64,000 nt of DNA. It comes from Thalassobium sp. R2A62 (GTDB lineage Bacteria > Pseudomonadota > Alphaproteobacteria > Rhodobacterales > Rhodobacteraceae). How positions within the stretch are numbered: position 1 is the stretch's first letter; every line of letters starts with the position of its first letter. Shown here in pieces: positions 24,567 through 33,251 of this stretch. The notes beneath the pieces are model-generated. The model did not search any database and was not told the DNA's origin. It saw only the letters and a program-made list of their open reading frames with translations. Position numbers and translations under genes: made by a program. The stretch is from contig NZ_GG697169.2 in the NCBI RefSeq assembly GCF_000161835.1, forward strand, positions 2,980,575 through 3,044,574, in the 5' to 3' direction.

Positions 24567-25372
24567 TTGATCCCTGCGCGCAGGAAGGCTTGGACAAATT
24601 GGCGTTGGAAGATCAGGAACGCTATCAGCAATGGCGCGACAGACATCAGAGTTGCGGCCGAGATGACGCTGATATCCACACCGTTTTCAGGCGCGCCAAA
24701 GATCGACAAACCCACCGTCAGAGGCCGCGTTTCCGGAGAGTTAGTGACGATCAAGGGCCACAGGAAATTGTTCCAGTGGGTAGAGACCGAAACCAGCGCA
24801 TAGGCCAGATATGTGGGTTTTGCCAAGGGCACATAAACCCGCCACAGAATGCCCAGCAATCCACAGCCCTCAATCCGCGCGGCCTCGTGCAATTCAATGG
24901 GGACACCCTTAAAAGACTGACGCATCAGGAATATGCCAAATGCGCTGGCCATATAGGGCATCCCGACACCAAGGATCGTATCAAACAGCCCTAGCCGCGA
25001 GATCATGGCGTAGTTTTCAACGATCAGCACTTCGGGCAGGATGAAAAGCTGCATCAGTACCAGAATGAACACGAAATCCTTGCCGGGGAAATTCAACTGC
25101 GCAAAGGCGAAGCCTGCTAATGTCGTCAGCACGAATTGCCCGATCAGGATCACGGTCACCAGCATGAAGGTGTTGATGAAATACTTCAGCCATGGCGCGC
25201 CCTCCCAGGCCACGCGAAAGTTATCCAGTGTCCAAGGCGAGAACAGTTTCAGATTGACCGCATCTGACGTCGAATGTGTTGCGGCCCAGAAGGCGAACAG
25301 TAACGGTGAAATCCAGATTATCGCCAAAAGGATTGCGCCAAAGCTGTCCATGAATTTGGTCAGGCTCTTCAT
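24563..25372 (-). CDS. ABC sugar/glycerol-phosphate transporter permease (UgpE/MalG type)
   Basis: 269 residues with six hydrophobic segments and the EAA-loop ELHEAARIEGCGLLGILWRVYVPLAKP that contacts the ATPase. The C-terminal QRQFVQAFLRAGIK resembles the UgpE/MalG class (Q-R-x-F-V-x-G-L-x-x-G-A-V-K). It pairs with the upstream 297-residue permease. The genes overlap by 4 bases at both ends, showing tight coupling. Confidence 0.88.
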   Translation of the reverse strand: MKSLTKFMDSFGAILLAIIWISPLLFAFWAATHSTSDAVNLKLFSPWTLDNFRVAWEGAPWLKYFINTFMLVTVILIGQFVLTTLAGFAFAQLNFPGKDFVFILVLMQLFILPEVLIVENYAMISRLGLFDTILGVGMPYMASAFGIFLMRQSFKGVPIELHEAARIEGCGLLGILWRVYVPLAKPTYLAYALVSVSTHWNNFLWPLIVTNSPETRPLTVGLSIFGAPENGVDISVISAATLMSVAPLLIAFLIFQRQFVQAFLRAGIK

Positions 25373-26262
25373 TGGTAGTGCGTCCTTCTGTCGAGATAGA
25401 GGAACTGCACAGCCGCGACGATCCCCAGCACCCCAATGACCATCATCGTCATGGCCGCTGCACTTGGCGCGTCAAAGAAGGCGAATGCCATCTCGTAGAT
25501 GTAATAGAGGATGAGTTTTGAGGCATCTGACGGCCCGCCTTTGGTCAATATGAACAAGTGGTCGATCAGTTTGACCGAGTTGATCATGGCATTTACCGCG
25601 ATGAACAGGGTTGTGGGCATAAGCAGCGGCAACACGATCCGGCGCGTATATGTCCAGCGGCTGGCCCCTTCGATATCGGCGGCTTCCTTGAGGTCCGCCG
25701 GGATCGTCTGAAGCGCGGCGAGGTAGAAGATCATGAAGAACCCCGCCTCTTTCCAGATGGTCACAATGATGATCGCCCAAAGCGCGGTTTCTGGCTGGCC
25801 CAGCCAGTTAACGGACGGCAGGCCGAACAGACTGCCGATCTGGTCCAGCACCCCAAGGCCGGGCGTATAAAAGAAAAGCCACAGGTTTGCCGCCGCGATC
25901 ATCGGCAAGACGGTCGGCGTGAAATAGGCAGTGCGCACAAAGCCACGGGCGCGGATTTTTCCATTGGCCCAAAGCGCCATCGAGAGCGCGATGAAGATCG
26001 ACACAGGGATTGTGATACCTGCGTAAAGCAGGTTGTTCTTGACCACGATCCAGAAAGTCGGATCGGCAAAGAGATCGGCGTAGTTCTCGGTGCCTACAAA
26101 TTCGGTAGGTTTGCGGCGCGTGCCGCGGGAAAACAGGCTCGACCACAAAGTCGCGACCGACGGATAGAACGCAAACAACGTCAGCAGAACAGCGGCAGGC
26201 GACAGCAACAGCCAGCCATAAATGGCCTGTCTGCGGCGTTCAAGATTGGCGTGGGCTGACAT
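25369..26262 (-). CDS. ABC transporter permease (UgpA/MalF type)
   Basis: 297 residues and six predicted membrane helices. The EAA-like loop reads DLKEAADIEGASRWTYTRRIVLPLLMP. The N-terminal segment (GWLLLSPAAVLLTLFAFYPS) is typical of UgpA-type proteins. It forms the translocation channel with the next permease. It lies 65 bases after the binding-protein gene, an interval containing a stable hairpin. Confidence 0.88.
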   Translation of the reverse strand: MSAHANLERRRQAIYGWLLLSPAAVLLTLFAFYPSVATLWSSLFSRGTRRKPTEFVGTENYADLFADPTFWIVVKNNLLYAGITIPVSIFIALSMALWANGKIRARGFVRTAYFTPTVLPMIAAANLWLFFYTPGLGVLDQIGSLFGLPSVNWLGQPETALWAIIIVTIWKEAGFFMIFYLAALQTIPADLKEAADIEGASRWTYTRRIVLPLLMPTTLFIAVNAMINSVKLIDHLFILTKGGPSDASKLILYYIYEMAFAFFDAPSAAAMTMMVIGVLGIVAAVQFLYLDRRTHYQ

Positions 26263-26288
26263 GGCGCGTCTCCGCTGTGGGAAAGAGG

Positions 26289-26317
26289 TGGGCCGGCACG
26301 AACAACGCGCCAGCCCA
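26289..26317 (-). other. Intercistronic stem-loop after the binding-protein gene
   Basis: TGGGCCGGC (26289-26297) pairs with GCCAGCCCA (26309-26317) with one G-U pair. Hairpins directly behind binding-protein genes often protect the upstream message, raising the binding protein over the membrane subunits. That function is inferred from position. Confidence 0.5.
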
Positions 26318-26327
26318 GCCAGTAGTT

Positions 26328-27596
26328 TTACTGGTAGTCTTTGAGCAGGCGCTCAGCGGCGGCCTGTGCCTCGGCAAGTGCATCAGCTGGCTCTTTCGCG
26401 CCGGTCAAAGCGGATTGGATCGCATTGTTGAGACCATCGCGTACGCGGGCTGTCTCGAAAGTCGAGAATTCGGCCACAGCGTTTTCCAGCTGGTTGCGTG
26501 CCACCAAGGCAGGCGGGAATTCAGCTGTGTAGGCTTGCAGAGCATCTGTTTCGTAGGCTGCGGGTGACACACCCATGTAGCCAGTGCCAATGGACCATGC
26601 GGCGGCCTGATCAGGCGCAGTCATGAACTGGATCAACTTCATTGCAGCGGCGCGCTCTTCGTCAGACGTATCTTTGAACAGGTAGAAGTTGCCGCCCCCT
26701 GTTGGCGAGCCTTTGCGCACATTGGCGGGCAGTTCGGCCACGCCGAAGTCAAAGCTCGCACCATTTTTGACCGCTGTCAGGTTGCCAGTGGAATGCCACA
26801 TCATCGCGGTTTGGCCTTCAAGGAATGCCTGACGCAATGTGCCCCATTCAACGGTACCTGTTGGCATGATGCCATGTTCCGACGAAAGCGATTTCCAGAA
26901 TTCCAGCGTTTCCACAACGGTTGCGTCGTCGAAGTAAGTGATCAGACCATCATCGGACATGACCTCTTTGCCATTCTGGATCGCAAGCGCCTGGAACATC
27001 CAATAAGGATATCCGGTAGAGGGGATCATCAGGCCGTAAGTGTCGCCTTGGGTCAGAGCCTTACCCATAGAGATCATTTCATCCCAAGTCGTAGGTGGTG
27101 CTTCGGGGTCAAGACCTGCGGCGCGGAACATGTCCTTGTTGTAATAGGCCACGATCGTTGAGCGCTGAAACGGAATGCCCCATGTCTGGCCTTCGATCGT
27201 ACCATTGGCCATGAGCGCGGGATAGAATCCACTCAACCATTCTTTGTCCGCATCCGTTGTTGCGATCTCCTCGAACGGGATCACCAAATCCTGTTCGATC
27301 AGGTCATAGGCGTCGATAGAAAACATCACCGCCAATTGGGCAGGCTCACCAGAGGCAAGTGCGGACAAGGCACGCACGCGCGTGTCATCGTAGTTGCCCG
27401 AATAGATCGCGTTCACTTTGATGTCAGGGTTTGCCGCTTCAAAGTCTGCAACGATGCCGTCGACCACTTCGGTCAATGCACCCCCGACCGCAATCGGGTA
27501 ATACATTGTCAGTTCGGTCTCAGCACTTGCCGGAGCAGTCAGGCCAACCGCCATCGCAGTGGCCAGCCCCAATCCAGTTGTCGAAAATAGTTTCAT
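26328..27596 (-). CDS. Extracellular solute-binding protein (UgpB-like)
   Basis: 422 residues with a Sec signal peptide (hydrophobic stretch ending PASAETELTMYYP). It is a family 1 solute-binding protein with FEAANPDIKVNAIYSGNYDD near residue 53 and a C-terminal LLKDYQ. The substrate is likely sn-glycerol 3-phosphate or glycerophosphodiesters, given the neighbouring phosphodiesterase and phosphatase; other sugars cannot be excluded. It is the periplasmic receptor of the importer at 24.6-28.7 kb. Confidence 0.85.
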   Translation of the reverse strand: MKLFSTTGLGLATAMAVGLTAPASAETELTMYYPIAVGGALTEVVDGIVADFEAANPDIKVNAIYSGNYDDTRVRALSALASGEPAQLAVMFSIDAYDLIEQDLVIPFEEIATTDADKEWLSGFYPALMANGTIEGQTWGIPFQRSTIVAYYNKDMFRAAGLDPEAPPTTWDEMISMGKALTQGDTYGLMIPSTGYPYWMFQALAIQNGKEVMSDDGLITYFDDATVVETLEFWKSLSSEHGIMPTGTVEWGTLRQAFLEGQTAMMWHSTGNLTAVKNGASFDFGVAELPANVRKGSPTGGGNFYLFKDTSDEERAAAMKLIQFMTAPDQAAAWSIGTGYMGVSPAAYETDALQAYTAEFPPALVARNQLENAVAEFSTFETARVRDGLNNAIQSALTGAKEPADALAEAQAAAERLLKDYQ

Positions 27597-27643
27597 CTCT
27601 CTCTCCCTTGGTTTTAGTTGGTTGTTTTGTCAGCGGGTGATTT

Positions 27644-28663
27644 TCACCCAGCCAGTCGTTGGCCCGCAGCGTCAAAGACGTGCAGGTTTTCGTCGTGAAA
27701 GGTGATGTCGAGTTCGCTGCCATCGGCCATCATCGAAAGACCCGGTTTGAGCACGCAAAGTCCTGAAGTGCGGGCGTGATCCAGACCGATTAGCGTCTCT
27801 GCCCCCAAAAATTCACTTTCATTAACAGTGCACCGCATCCGCCCCTCGCCTTTTGGCACAATCTGGATATTTTCGGCTCTGATCCCGATTGTCTTGTCAT
27901 CGCCAAACCCATCCAAAACGGAAGATTGCATCAAAGCCATGGGCGGCGCGCCGACAAACTCGGCAACAAAGGTATTGTTGGGCCTGCTGTACAAGTCCTC
28001 GGGCGCACCAACCTGCTGGATATGCCCGTCTTTCATCAACACAACCGTGTCGGCCATGCTCATCGCTTCTGTCTGGTCGTGGGTCACATAGACGACTGTG
28101 ATGCCCAGATCGCGCTGCAACTTCTTGATGTCCTTGCGCACGGCGTTGCGCAGCCTGGCATCAAGATTGGAGAGCGGTTCATCCATCAGGCACAGGCGTT
28201 GCCCCGCCACGATGGCGCGGGCCAAGGCGACACGCTGGCGCTGACCGCCTGATAATTCGCCAGGCTTGCGATCTTCAAGACCGAACAGGCCGGTGATTTC
28301 CAAAGCGCGGCGCAGCTTCTCCAGCCGCTCTTTCTTTGGGACGCGCCTGACCTTCAGGCCAAACATGACATTTTCGGCGACCGACAGATGCGGAAAAAGT
28401 GCGTAGGACTGGAACACCATCGACAAGTTCCGGTCCGATGCCGCACTGGTCGTCACGTCCTTGCCATCGATCAAAATCTTACCCTCGTCGGGCAATTCCA
28501 ATCCCGCCAACAAGCGCAGCGTCGTTGATTTCCCGCACCCCGACGGCCCCAAAAGGGCGGTAAAGCTACCCTCGGGAATATCCAACGTGATGCCTTCAAC
28601 GCCCAATTGGCCGTTCCAGCATTTTGCCACGCCATCGAGCTTCACAAACGGTGTTGTCGTCAT
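27644..28663 (-). CDS. ABC transporter ATP-binding protein (UgpC/MalK type)
   Basis: 339 residues: Walker A GPSGCGKST, Q-loop VFQSYALFPHL, signature LSGGQRQR, Walker B LCLMDEPLSNLDA, switch TVVYVTHDQTEAMSM, followed by the TOBE-containing regulatory domain (IGIRAENIQIV). It powers the adjacent permeases. Its start overlaps the stop of the DeoR gene by 4 bases, placing the regulator first in its own operon. Confidence 0.92.
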   Translation of the reverse strand: MTTTPFVKLDGVAKCWNGQLGVEGITLDIPEGSFTALLGPSGCGKSTTLRLLAGLELPDEGKILIDGKDVTTSAASDRNLSMVFQSYALFPHLSVAENVMFGLKVRRVPKKERLEKLRRALEITGLFGLEDRKPGELSGGQRQRVALARAIVAGQRLCLMDEPLSNLDARLRNAVRKDIKKLQRDLGITVVYVTHDQTEAMSMADTVVLMKDGHIQQVGAPEDLYSRPNNTFVAEFVGAPPMALMQSSVLDGFGDDKTIGIRAENIQIVPKGEGRMRCTVNESEFLGAETLIGLDHARTSGLCVLKPGLSMMADGSELDITFHDENLHVFDAAGQRLAG

Positions 28664-29439
28664 TTTGCATGTCCTTCAGCCACAAGCAGCCGATCTTTGA
28701 GGGTGTCCAGCAAGGGCGCAAACTGCTCCTCCGGCCGTCGGTCGATGATGATCCTGTCCATGTCAGCTATATTGCCGCCCAACGCGGGGGCCTGACGCCC
28801 AAACTTTGACCCATCGATCACCAGAAGAGACTGTTTGGCATTTTCACAAATCTTTTGTGTCGCGCTGACTTCAGTTGTGTGAAATTCCAGCAACCCACCG
28901 TCGTCTGCGATCCCGGCAGCACCGAACACCGCGAAATCCGCACGGAAGCGTCCAAAAAAATCCAGCACTTCGTTGCCTAAAATGTCGCGATCCGGCAAAC
29001 GCACCTCACCACCGGGCAGGATGATCCGATTCGAGACGTCCTCGCTCAGCGCCATCGCGGCACTCAGGTTGTTTGTGATGACGGTCAGGCCCTTCCGGCG
29101 GCGCAAGGCCTGCGCAACGCTCAGCGGCGTCGAACCGATGGAAATGAACAAAGTAGCACCGTCAGGAATCAGCTCTGCGGCGGCCTCTCCGATGGCGCGC
29201 TTACCCATCAGGTTCGTGCCAGCACGTTGATCGAAGGGCGTATTGAGAGATTCTTCGCTCAGCTCGATGCGGCCATGGACACGGTGCAGCAGGTCGCCTT
29301 CGCAAAGGGTATCCACGTCGCGCCGGATCGTCTGCATGGAAACATTAAACCGGTCAGCCAGTGAACCAATGGTCACAGCACCCTGTTCAAGCACCAAAGC
29401 CGAGATCGCTTCGCGTCGTCTTTGTTTTTTCGATGTCAT
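28660..29439 (-). CDS. DeoR/GlpR-family transcriptional repressor
   Basis: 259 residues from the ATG at 29439; the longer upstream frame lacks family likeness. N-terminal winged helix: KKQRRREAISALVLEQG, SLADRFNVSMQTIRRDVDTL. C-terminal sugar-phosphate-binding DeoRC domain: GTNLMGKRAIGEAAAELI, DGATLFISIGSTP, VITNNLSAAM. Members are usually repressors released by a phosphorylated substrate, here plausibly glycerol 3-phosphate or a triose phosphate. The inverted ACAAAACAACATTTTT boxes just upstream are likely operators for autoregulation and control of the divergent HAD gene. Confidence 0.9.
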   Translation of the reverse strand: MTSKKQRRREAISALVLEQGAVTIGSLADRFNVSMQTIRRDVDTLCEGDLLHRVHGRIELSEESLNTPFDQRAGTNLMGKRAIGEAAAELIPDGATLFISIGSTPLSVAQALRRRKGLTVITNNLSAAMALSEDVSNRIILPGGEVRLPDRDILGNEVLDFFGRFRADFAVFGAAGIADDGGLLEFHTTEVSATQKICENAKQSLLVIDGSKFGRQAPALGGNIADMDRIIIDRRPEEQFAPLLDTLKDRLLVAEGHAK

Positions 29440-29488
29440 TCCACCCCCGCGCCCATGAGTCTCTGTGAAGCTTAGTCTGCAAAAAGCA

Positions 29489-29615
29489 ACAAAACAACAT
29501 TTTTGTGCGCGATGTGACCGGGGGTTTGCGGTGGATGAATCTAACATCAGTCAAAAAATAGGGATTTGACCCATCGATTTGACCCATCAAAGACTCCAAA
29601 AAAATGTTGTTTTGT
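29489..29615. promoter_or_regulatory. Paired inverted 16-bp boxes between deoR operon and HAD gene
   Basis: ACAAAACAACATTTTT at 29489-29504 is repeated exactly as its reverse complement at 29600-29615. The two sit in the divergent promoter interval, one near each gene start, spaced ~110 bases apart, as expected for a looping repressor. The AT-rich, T-rich sequence resembles known DeoR-family operators. Binding by the adjacent regulator is inference. Confidence 0.65.
29563..29588. repeat. 13-bp tandem repeat in the divergent promoter region
   Basis: GATTTGACCCATC is present twice head to tail without a gap, midway between the two inverted boxes. It may be a second factor's site or slippage. 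Confidence 0.7.
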
Positions 29616-29691
29616 GGTTTTTGCTTTCGCTTACAGAATATTCCTTTAAGGTGTTCCCCAAGCGGGCGATCAGAAAACGAAATGGGGAAAC

Positions 29692-30576
29692 ATGCTGACA
29701 ACGCAGTCGATTTTTGATCGTTACGAAGAAGTGCGGGCACGGTTTCCAAACGTTGTCGCCCGCGAAGCCTCGCTTGGGATCTCGTCATTGCTAGACATCG
29801 ACGATCAGGTTGATGCCTTTGTTTTTGACGCATTTGGCGTATTAAATGTGGGCGAAACGATGATCCCCGGTGCAGATTTACGTCTGGATCAGCTGCGGGC
29901 ACGAGGTTGCGCCATTCGCATCCTCACCAATGCCGCAAGCTATGACAGAGAGGGCGCAATTACAAAGTTCCAACGCCTTGGATTGCGCGTCATGGATGAT
30001 GAAATCATCACCAGCCGGGAAGCGGCTCTTCAAAACCTGAGTGACGGGAGTTGGGGGGTAATCGCCGACGACTATGACCCGCTGAACGATCTGCCTAGCA
30101 GCGTGACGCGCCTGAAAGACAACGCCGACGACTATGACAAGGCCGAACAATTCCTGTTTCTGTCGACAGCGGACTGGACAACCTCGCGTCAAGGCTTGTT
30201 GATGTCAGCGATGCAGCAGCGCCCGCGAAAAATATTGATCGCAAACGCAGATCTGGCCGCGCCTCGCGATAATGGATTCTCCATTGAGCCAGGGCACTAT
30301 GGCCACCAGATCGCCGACCAATTCCCAAGCTATGTCCACTTCTTTGGAAAACCTTTCCCCGAAGTCTATGACCTAATCGAAGGGTCACTGGCTTCGCTTG
30401 AGCCTGACCGGATAGCGATGTGCGGCGACACTCTTCATACAGATATTTTGGGCGCTGCGGCACGTGGCTGGCGCACGGTATTGGTCACGCAAGATGGCTT
30501 GTTCGCGGGCTACGATACGCAGCCATTTTCAGAGCAAGCGCACCTTTTTGCAGATTGGCACCTCAGCCGAATCTGA
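29692..30576 (+). CDS. HAD class IIA phosphatase (NagD/glycerol-phosphatase-like)
   Basis: 294 residues of the HAD-superfamily IIA group: motif I FVFDAFGVLN (second Asp replaced by Ala-Phe in the DxD position), motif II RILTNAAS, motif III/IV FGKPFPEVYDL and MCGDTLHTDILGAA. The C2-type cap fits small phosphorylated substrates. It is divergent from the DeoR-regulated Ugp-like operon, so glycerol 3-phosphate or a similar phosphoester is a reasonable substrate. The motif I change D-x-D to D-A-F-G is as written; its effect on phosphatase activity is uncertain. Confidence 0.75.
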   Translation: MLTTQSIFDRYEEVRARFPNVVAREASLGISSLLDIDDQVDAFVFDAFGVLNVGETMIPGADLRLDQLRARGCAIRILTNAASYDREGAITKFQRLGLRVMDDEIITSREAALQNLSDGSWGVIADDYDPLNDLPSSVTRLKDNADDYDKAEQFLFLSTADWTTSRQGLLMSAMQQRPRKILIANADLAAPRDNGFSIEPGHYGHQIADQFPSYVHFFGKPFPEVYDLIEGSLASLEPDRIAMCGDTLHTDILGAAARGWRTVLVTQDGLFAGYDTQPFSEQAHLFADWHLSRI

Positions 30577-30729
30577 TCGAGCGTATTTCATGATGCTTGT
30601 GTGTTGAATGTTGAGTCTGTTGATGAGTTCTCGCCTGTCGAGGCGGGCAGCGCAACATCCTGTGGTACACTGTGCCCGTCAGCATTGGGTTGTCGCTTTG
30701 GGAGGGCATGGCGGATCGGAGGATCAGTC

Positions 30730-31364
30730 ATGGAAACCACACCAAACCTGCCAGCCATTCGCGCACTTCGCCCCGCCTGGAACAAGGGTCGCATCGTTGA
30801 TCAGAAACGACCTTTGAAGCCCAAACACGTTTGGGCAATCCGAGTTCGCTTGAACTAGCAGAGAACCATCGAGACCTCGCACTGTTTAACATGGCGATCG
30901 ACAGCAAATTGCGTGGCTGTGACCTGGTGAAGATGAAAGTCGTTGACGTGATGGCGTCTGGCCAGATCAAGGAACGCGCTTCCGTCCTGCAAAGCAAAAC
31001 CCAGAAACCCGTGCGATTTGAGATTTCCGAAGGCACCCGAGCCTCGGTCCAGAAGTGGATGGAAAACGAGCTCATGGTCGGCTCAGAGTACCTTTGGCCG
31101 GGCCGCTTCCATGAACGGCTGCATATTTCGACCCAGCAGTACGCCCGGATCGTGCGTGATTGGGTCACGTCCATCGGGCTTGAGGCGAGTGCATACGGCA
31201 CCCACTCGATGCGACGCACAAAGGTCACCCAGATCTACAAGAAAACAGGCAACCTACGGGCAGTGCAACTTCTGCTCGGCCACACGAAGATGGACAGTAC
31301 TGTTCGGTATCTTGGTGTGGAGCTCGAGGATGCTCTGGCCATCGCAGAAGCCATTGAAATTTAG
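30730..31364 (+). pseudogene. Tyrosine-type integrase, frameshifted
   Basis: ATG at 30730 encodes TTPNLPAIRALRPAWNKG and KHVWAIRVRL, then the frame shifts by one missing base near 30853 and continues ELAENHRDLALFNMAIDSKLRGCDLV. The core is YGTHSMRRTKVTQIYKK (HxxR), LLLGHTKMDSTVRYLGV (His and Tyr) and the end DALAIAEAIEI. Intact versions of ~200 residues are common as isolated genes in Roseobacter genomes. All catalytic boxes remain in the second frame, so the lesion is recent. Confidence 0.88.
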
Positions 31365-31997
31365 CGTATTTAGGCCGTCTTCACAGGCGGCCCTTAGCCG
31401 ACATCTAACACCTGATCGGGATGCTGCGGTCGCAGCCCGCATTGCCGACATTCAAGCGTTCTGCAGCAATTCAGCATCCTCGATGACCGCAGCGCGGACG
31501 AAGCCGTCATTGGTGTTTGGCATATTGCTGACGCAGCATTTCCTCGCAAGTGCAGTGACCCATATTTTGCAGCGCGGCGGAATTCACCGTACCAGCCGTT
31601 CAAGTGAAACACTGGACATCCATTTCAAACCGACCTTTCGATGCGCCTTCGGCGAACTCGCAGGTCGCAGGCAAAGCAGACTGGTGCAGTCGCGGCTATT
31701 GCCGATGCAGCATACATTTGTGCTAACAGCAAAATTTCTTCTGCATTGCATCTAAAATTACCGAACCGGCTGTTCAATTAGTCAATCCAGACTGATCTCA
31801 ATTTAATCGCCCGCCGCTTATAATCCGTAGTAACAGGCCGCTTATTGTCGCATTTCTCTGCCGGATGTAAGAGGCTAATATCAGCGTTTCCCGGTTTTGC
31901 GAAAGCGTAACAGCCCAATATTCTCTTACCTTATTGATTTGGCCCCCTCTGCGGGTGACACCATCAGATCGTGTAAAAAGATCTAGGTCGCAACTCA
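31365..31997. other. 633-base stretch with no convincing gene
   Basis: This lies between the integrase pseudogene and the glycerate kinase stop. Short open frames occur on both strands but none has a ribosome site plus a protein-like composition, and no tRNA fold was found. It probably contains degraded mobile DNA linked to the integrase. Confidence 0.5.
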
Positions 31998-33251
31998 TTA
32001 ACCCATCCTTAGGAATATTTGGATGTCAGCCACATTGGTGCCAGTGGCCCCGGTCTTCAAAAGTCCGTTTGAATTGTCCAAAACCCGATGACTGTCATTG
32101 TCTTCGAGAGCTGCAGCAACGTTGATGTTGTTGGTTTGCGCTTGCGCAATTGTTTGGCGATCAACGATACCACCGGCAGCATTTGTTGGGCCATCTCGTC
32201 CATCTGTTCCACCGCTTAGAAACACCCATTCGCCTGTGAGGTCTGAGGCGAGTTCGGCGAAACGCACAGCGAGTTCTTGATTGCGGCCACCCATTCCATT
32301 TCCATTGATTTCAACGGTTGTTTCGCCACCCCAGATTATCAACTGTCGTGCTGATTTTGGTTGCGATCTGATGCAATCCAGAACGGATTTGGCTGCGTCG
32401 CGCACATCGCCAACCAGCGGCTCAGTCACAATTTGCGGGGACCAATCCAGCGCACTGCTGGCAATGGCGTTCAGACATTGGCCGTTGGTGCAGATCAACG
32501 TGTCCCGAGCCGAACGGTTTGATGTGTCACGCGGGGTCTTAAGCAGGGTCTTTGCGGCACCGGGCATGGCATCCCACACCCCTTTGTCGTTCAAAAGAGC
32601 GCAGGGGTTGCCGCCAACGCTGGCGGGTACCGTTGGTCCGCTTGCGATGATTTCCAGATCGTCGCCAACAACATCCGAGATGATCAAGCTCCGCACTTTC
32701 GCTGGATATGCCAGCTCCAGCAGGCCGCCCCCCTTTAGGACCGAAAGGTGCTGACGGATGCGGTTCATCTGCTCAATGTCAAATCCGCTTTCCAACAGAA
32801 TTTCGCTTACTTTGATCTTGTCAGCAAGCGTCAAACCATCACGCGGCGTTGGCAGCAACGCGGAACCTCCACCGGAAATCAGGCAAAGAACCTGATCGCT
32901 TTTTGTTGCACTGCGCAGAAGGTCCATAACGGCGGTACCGGCTTCAATGCCATTCTGATCTGGCAACGGATGGCCCGCAGCCATGACCCGGCAACCGTCA
33001 ATTTCCCGCGCGTTTTCGTAGTTCGTGACGGCGATGGCCTCTATGCGTTGGGCCGCTGGAATATGTTGCAAAGCCTGCTGTATCATCGCAACCGACGCTT
33101 TGCCAAAGGCAATGACCAAAAGACGCCCCTCTGGGTTTACCTTTAGCGGCTCAGCCGTCAGCGCCCGCTGGACGGCTGACTTTGGGTCGGCGGCACGGAC
33201 CCCTTCCAAAAAAAGGGTCCGTGCAAGGTGTTTTAGATGAGTAAGGTTCAT
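31998..33251 (-). CDS. Glycerate 2-kinase (MOFRL/GckA family)
   Basis: 417 residues. N-terminal DUF4147 domain: GRLLVIAFGKASVAMIQQAL and LCLISGGGSALLPTPRDGLTL. C-terminal MOFRL domain: GMGGRNQELAVRFAEL and FLSGGTDGRDGPTNAAGGIVD. It phosphorylates D-glycerate to 2-phosphoglycerate, the exit of serine-cycle carbon to central metabolism. It overlaps the malyl-CoA lyase gene stop by 4 bases and belongs to the same minus-strand arm of the serine-cycle locus. Confidence 0.92.
   Translation of the reverse strand: MNLTHLKHLARTLFLEGVRAADPKSAVQRALTAEPLKVNPEGRLLVIAFGKASVAMIQQALQHIPAAQRIEAIAVTNYENAREIDGCRVMAAGHPLPDQNGIEAGTAVMDLLRSATKSDQVLCLISGGGSALLPTPRDGLTLADKIKVSEILLESGFDIEQMNRIRQHLSVLKGGGLLELAYPAKVRSLIISDVVGDDLEIIASGPTVPASVGGNPCALLNDKGVWDAMPGAAKTLLKTPRDTSNRSARDTLICTNGQCLNAIASSALDWSPQIVTEPLVGDVRDAAKSVLDCIRSQPKSARQLIIWGGETTVEINGNGMGGRNQELAVRFAELASDLTGEWVFLSGGTDGRDGPTNAAGGIVDRQTIAQAQTNNINVAAALEDNDSHRVLDNSNGLLKTGATGTNVADIQIFLRMG

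Noticed and set aside
29440-29547. Extended N-terminus of the DeoR regulator from ATG 29547
   Set aside because: The added 36 residues overlap the inverted operator box and have no family likeness; the DeoR domain starts right after ATG 29439.
31365-31997. Open frame at 31798-31998 on the minus strand as a small gene
   Set aside because: It ends inside repeat-like DNA next to the glycerate kinase stop, lacks a ribosome site and has no recognisable domain.
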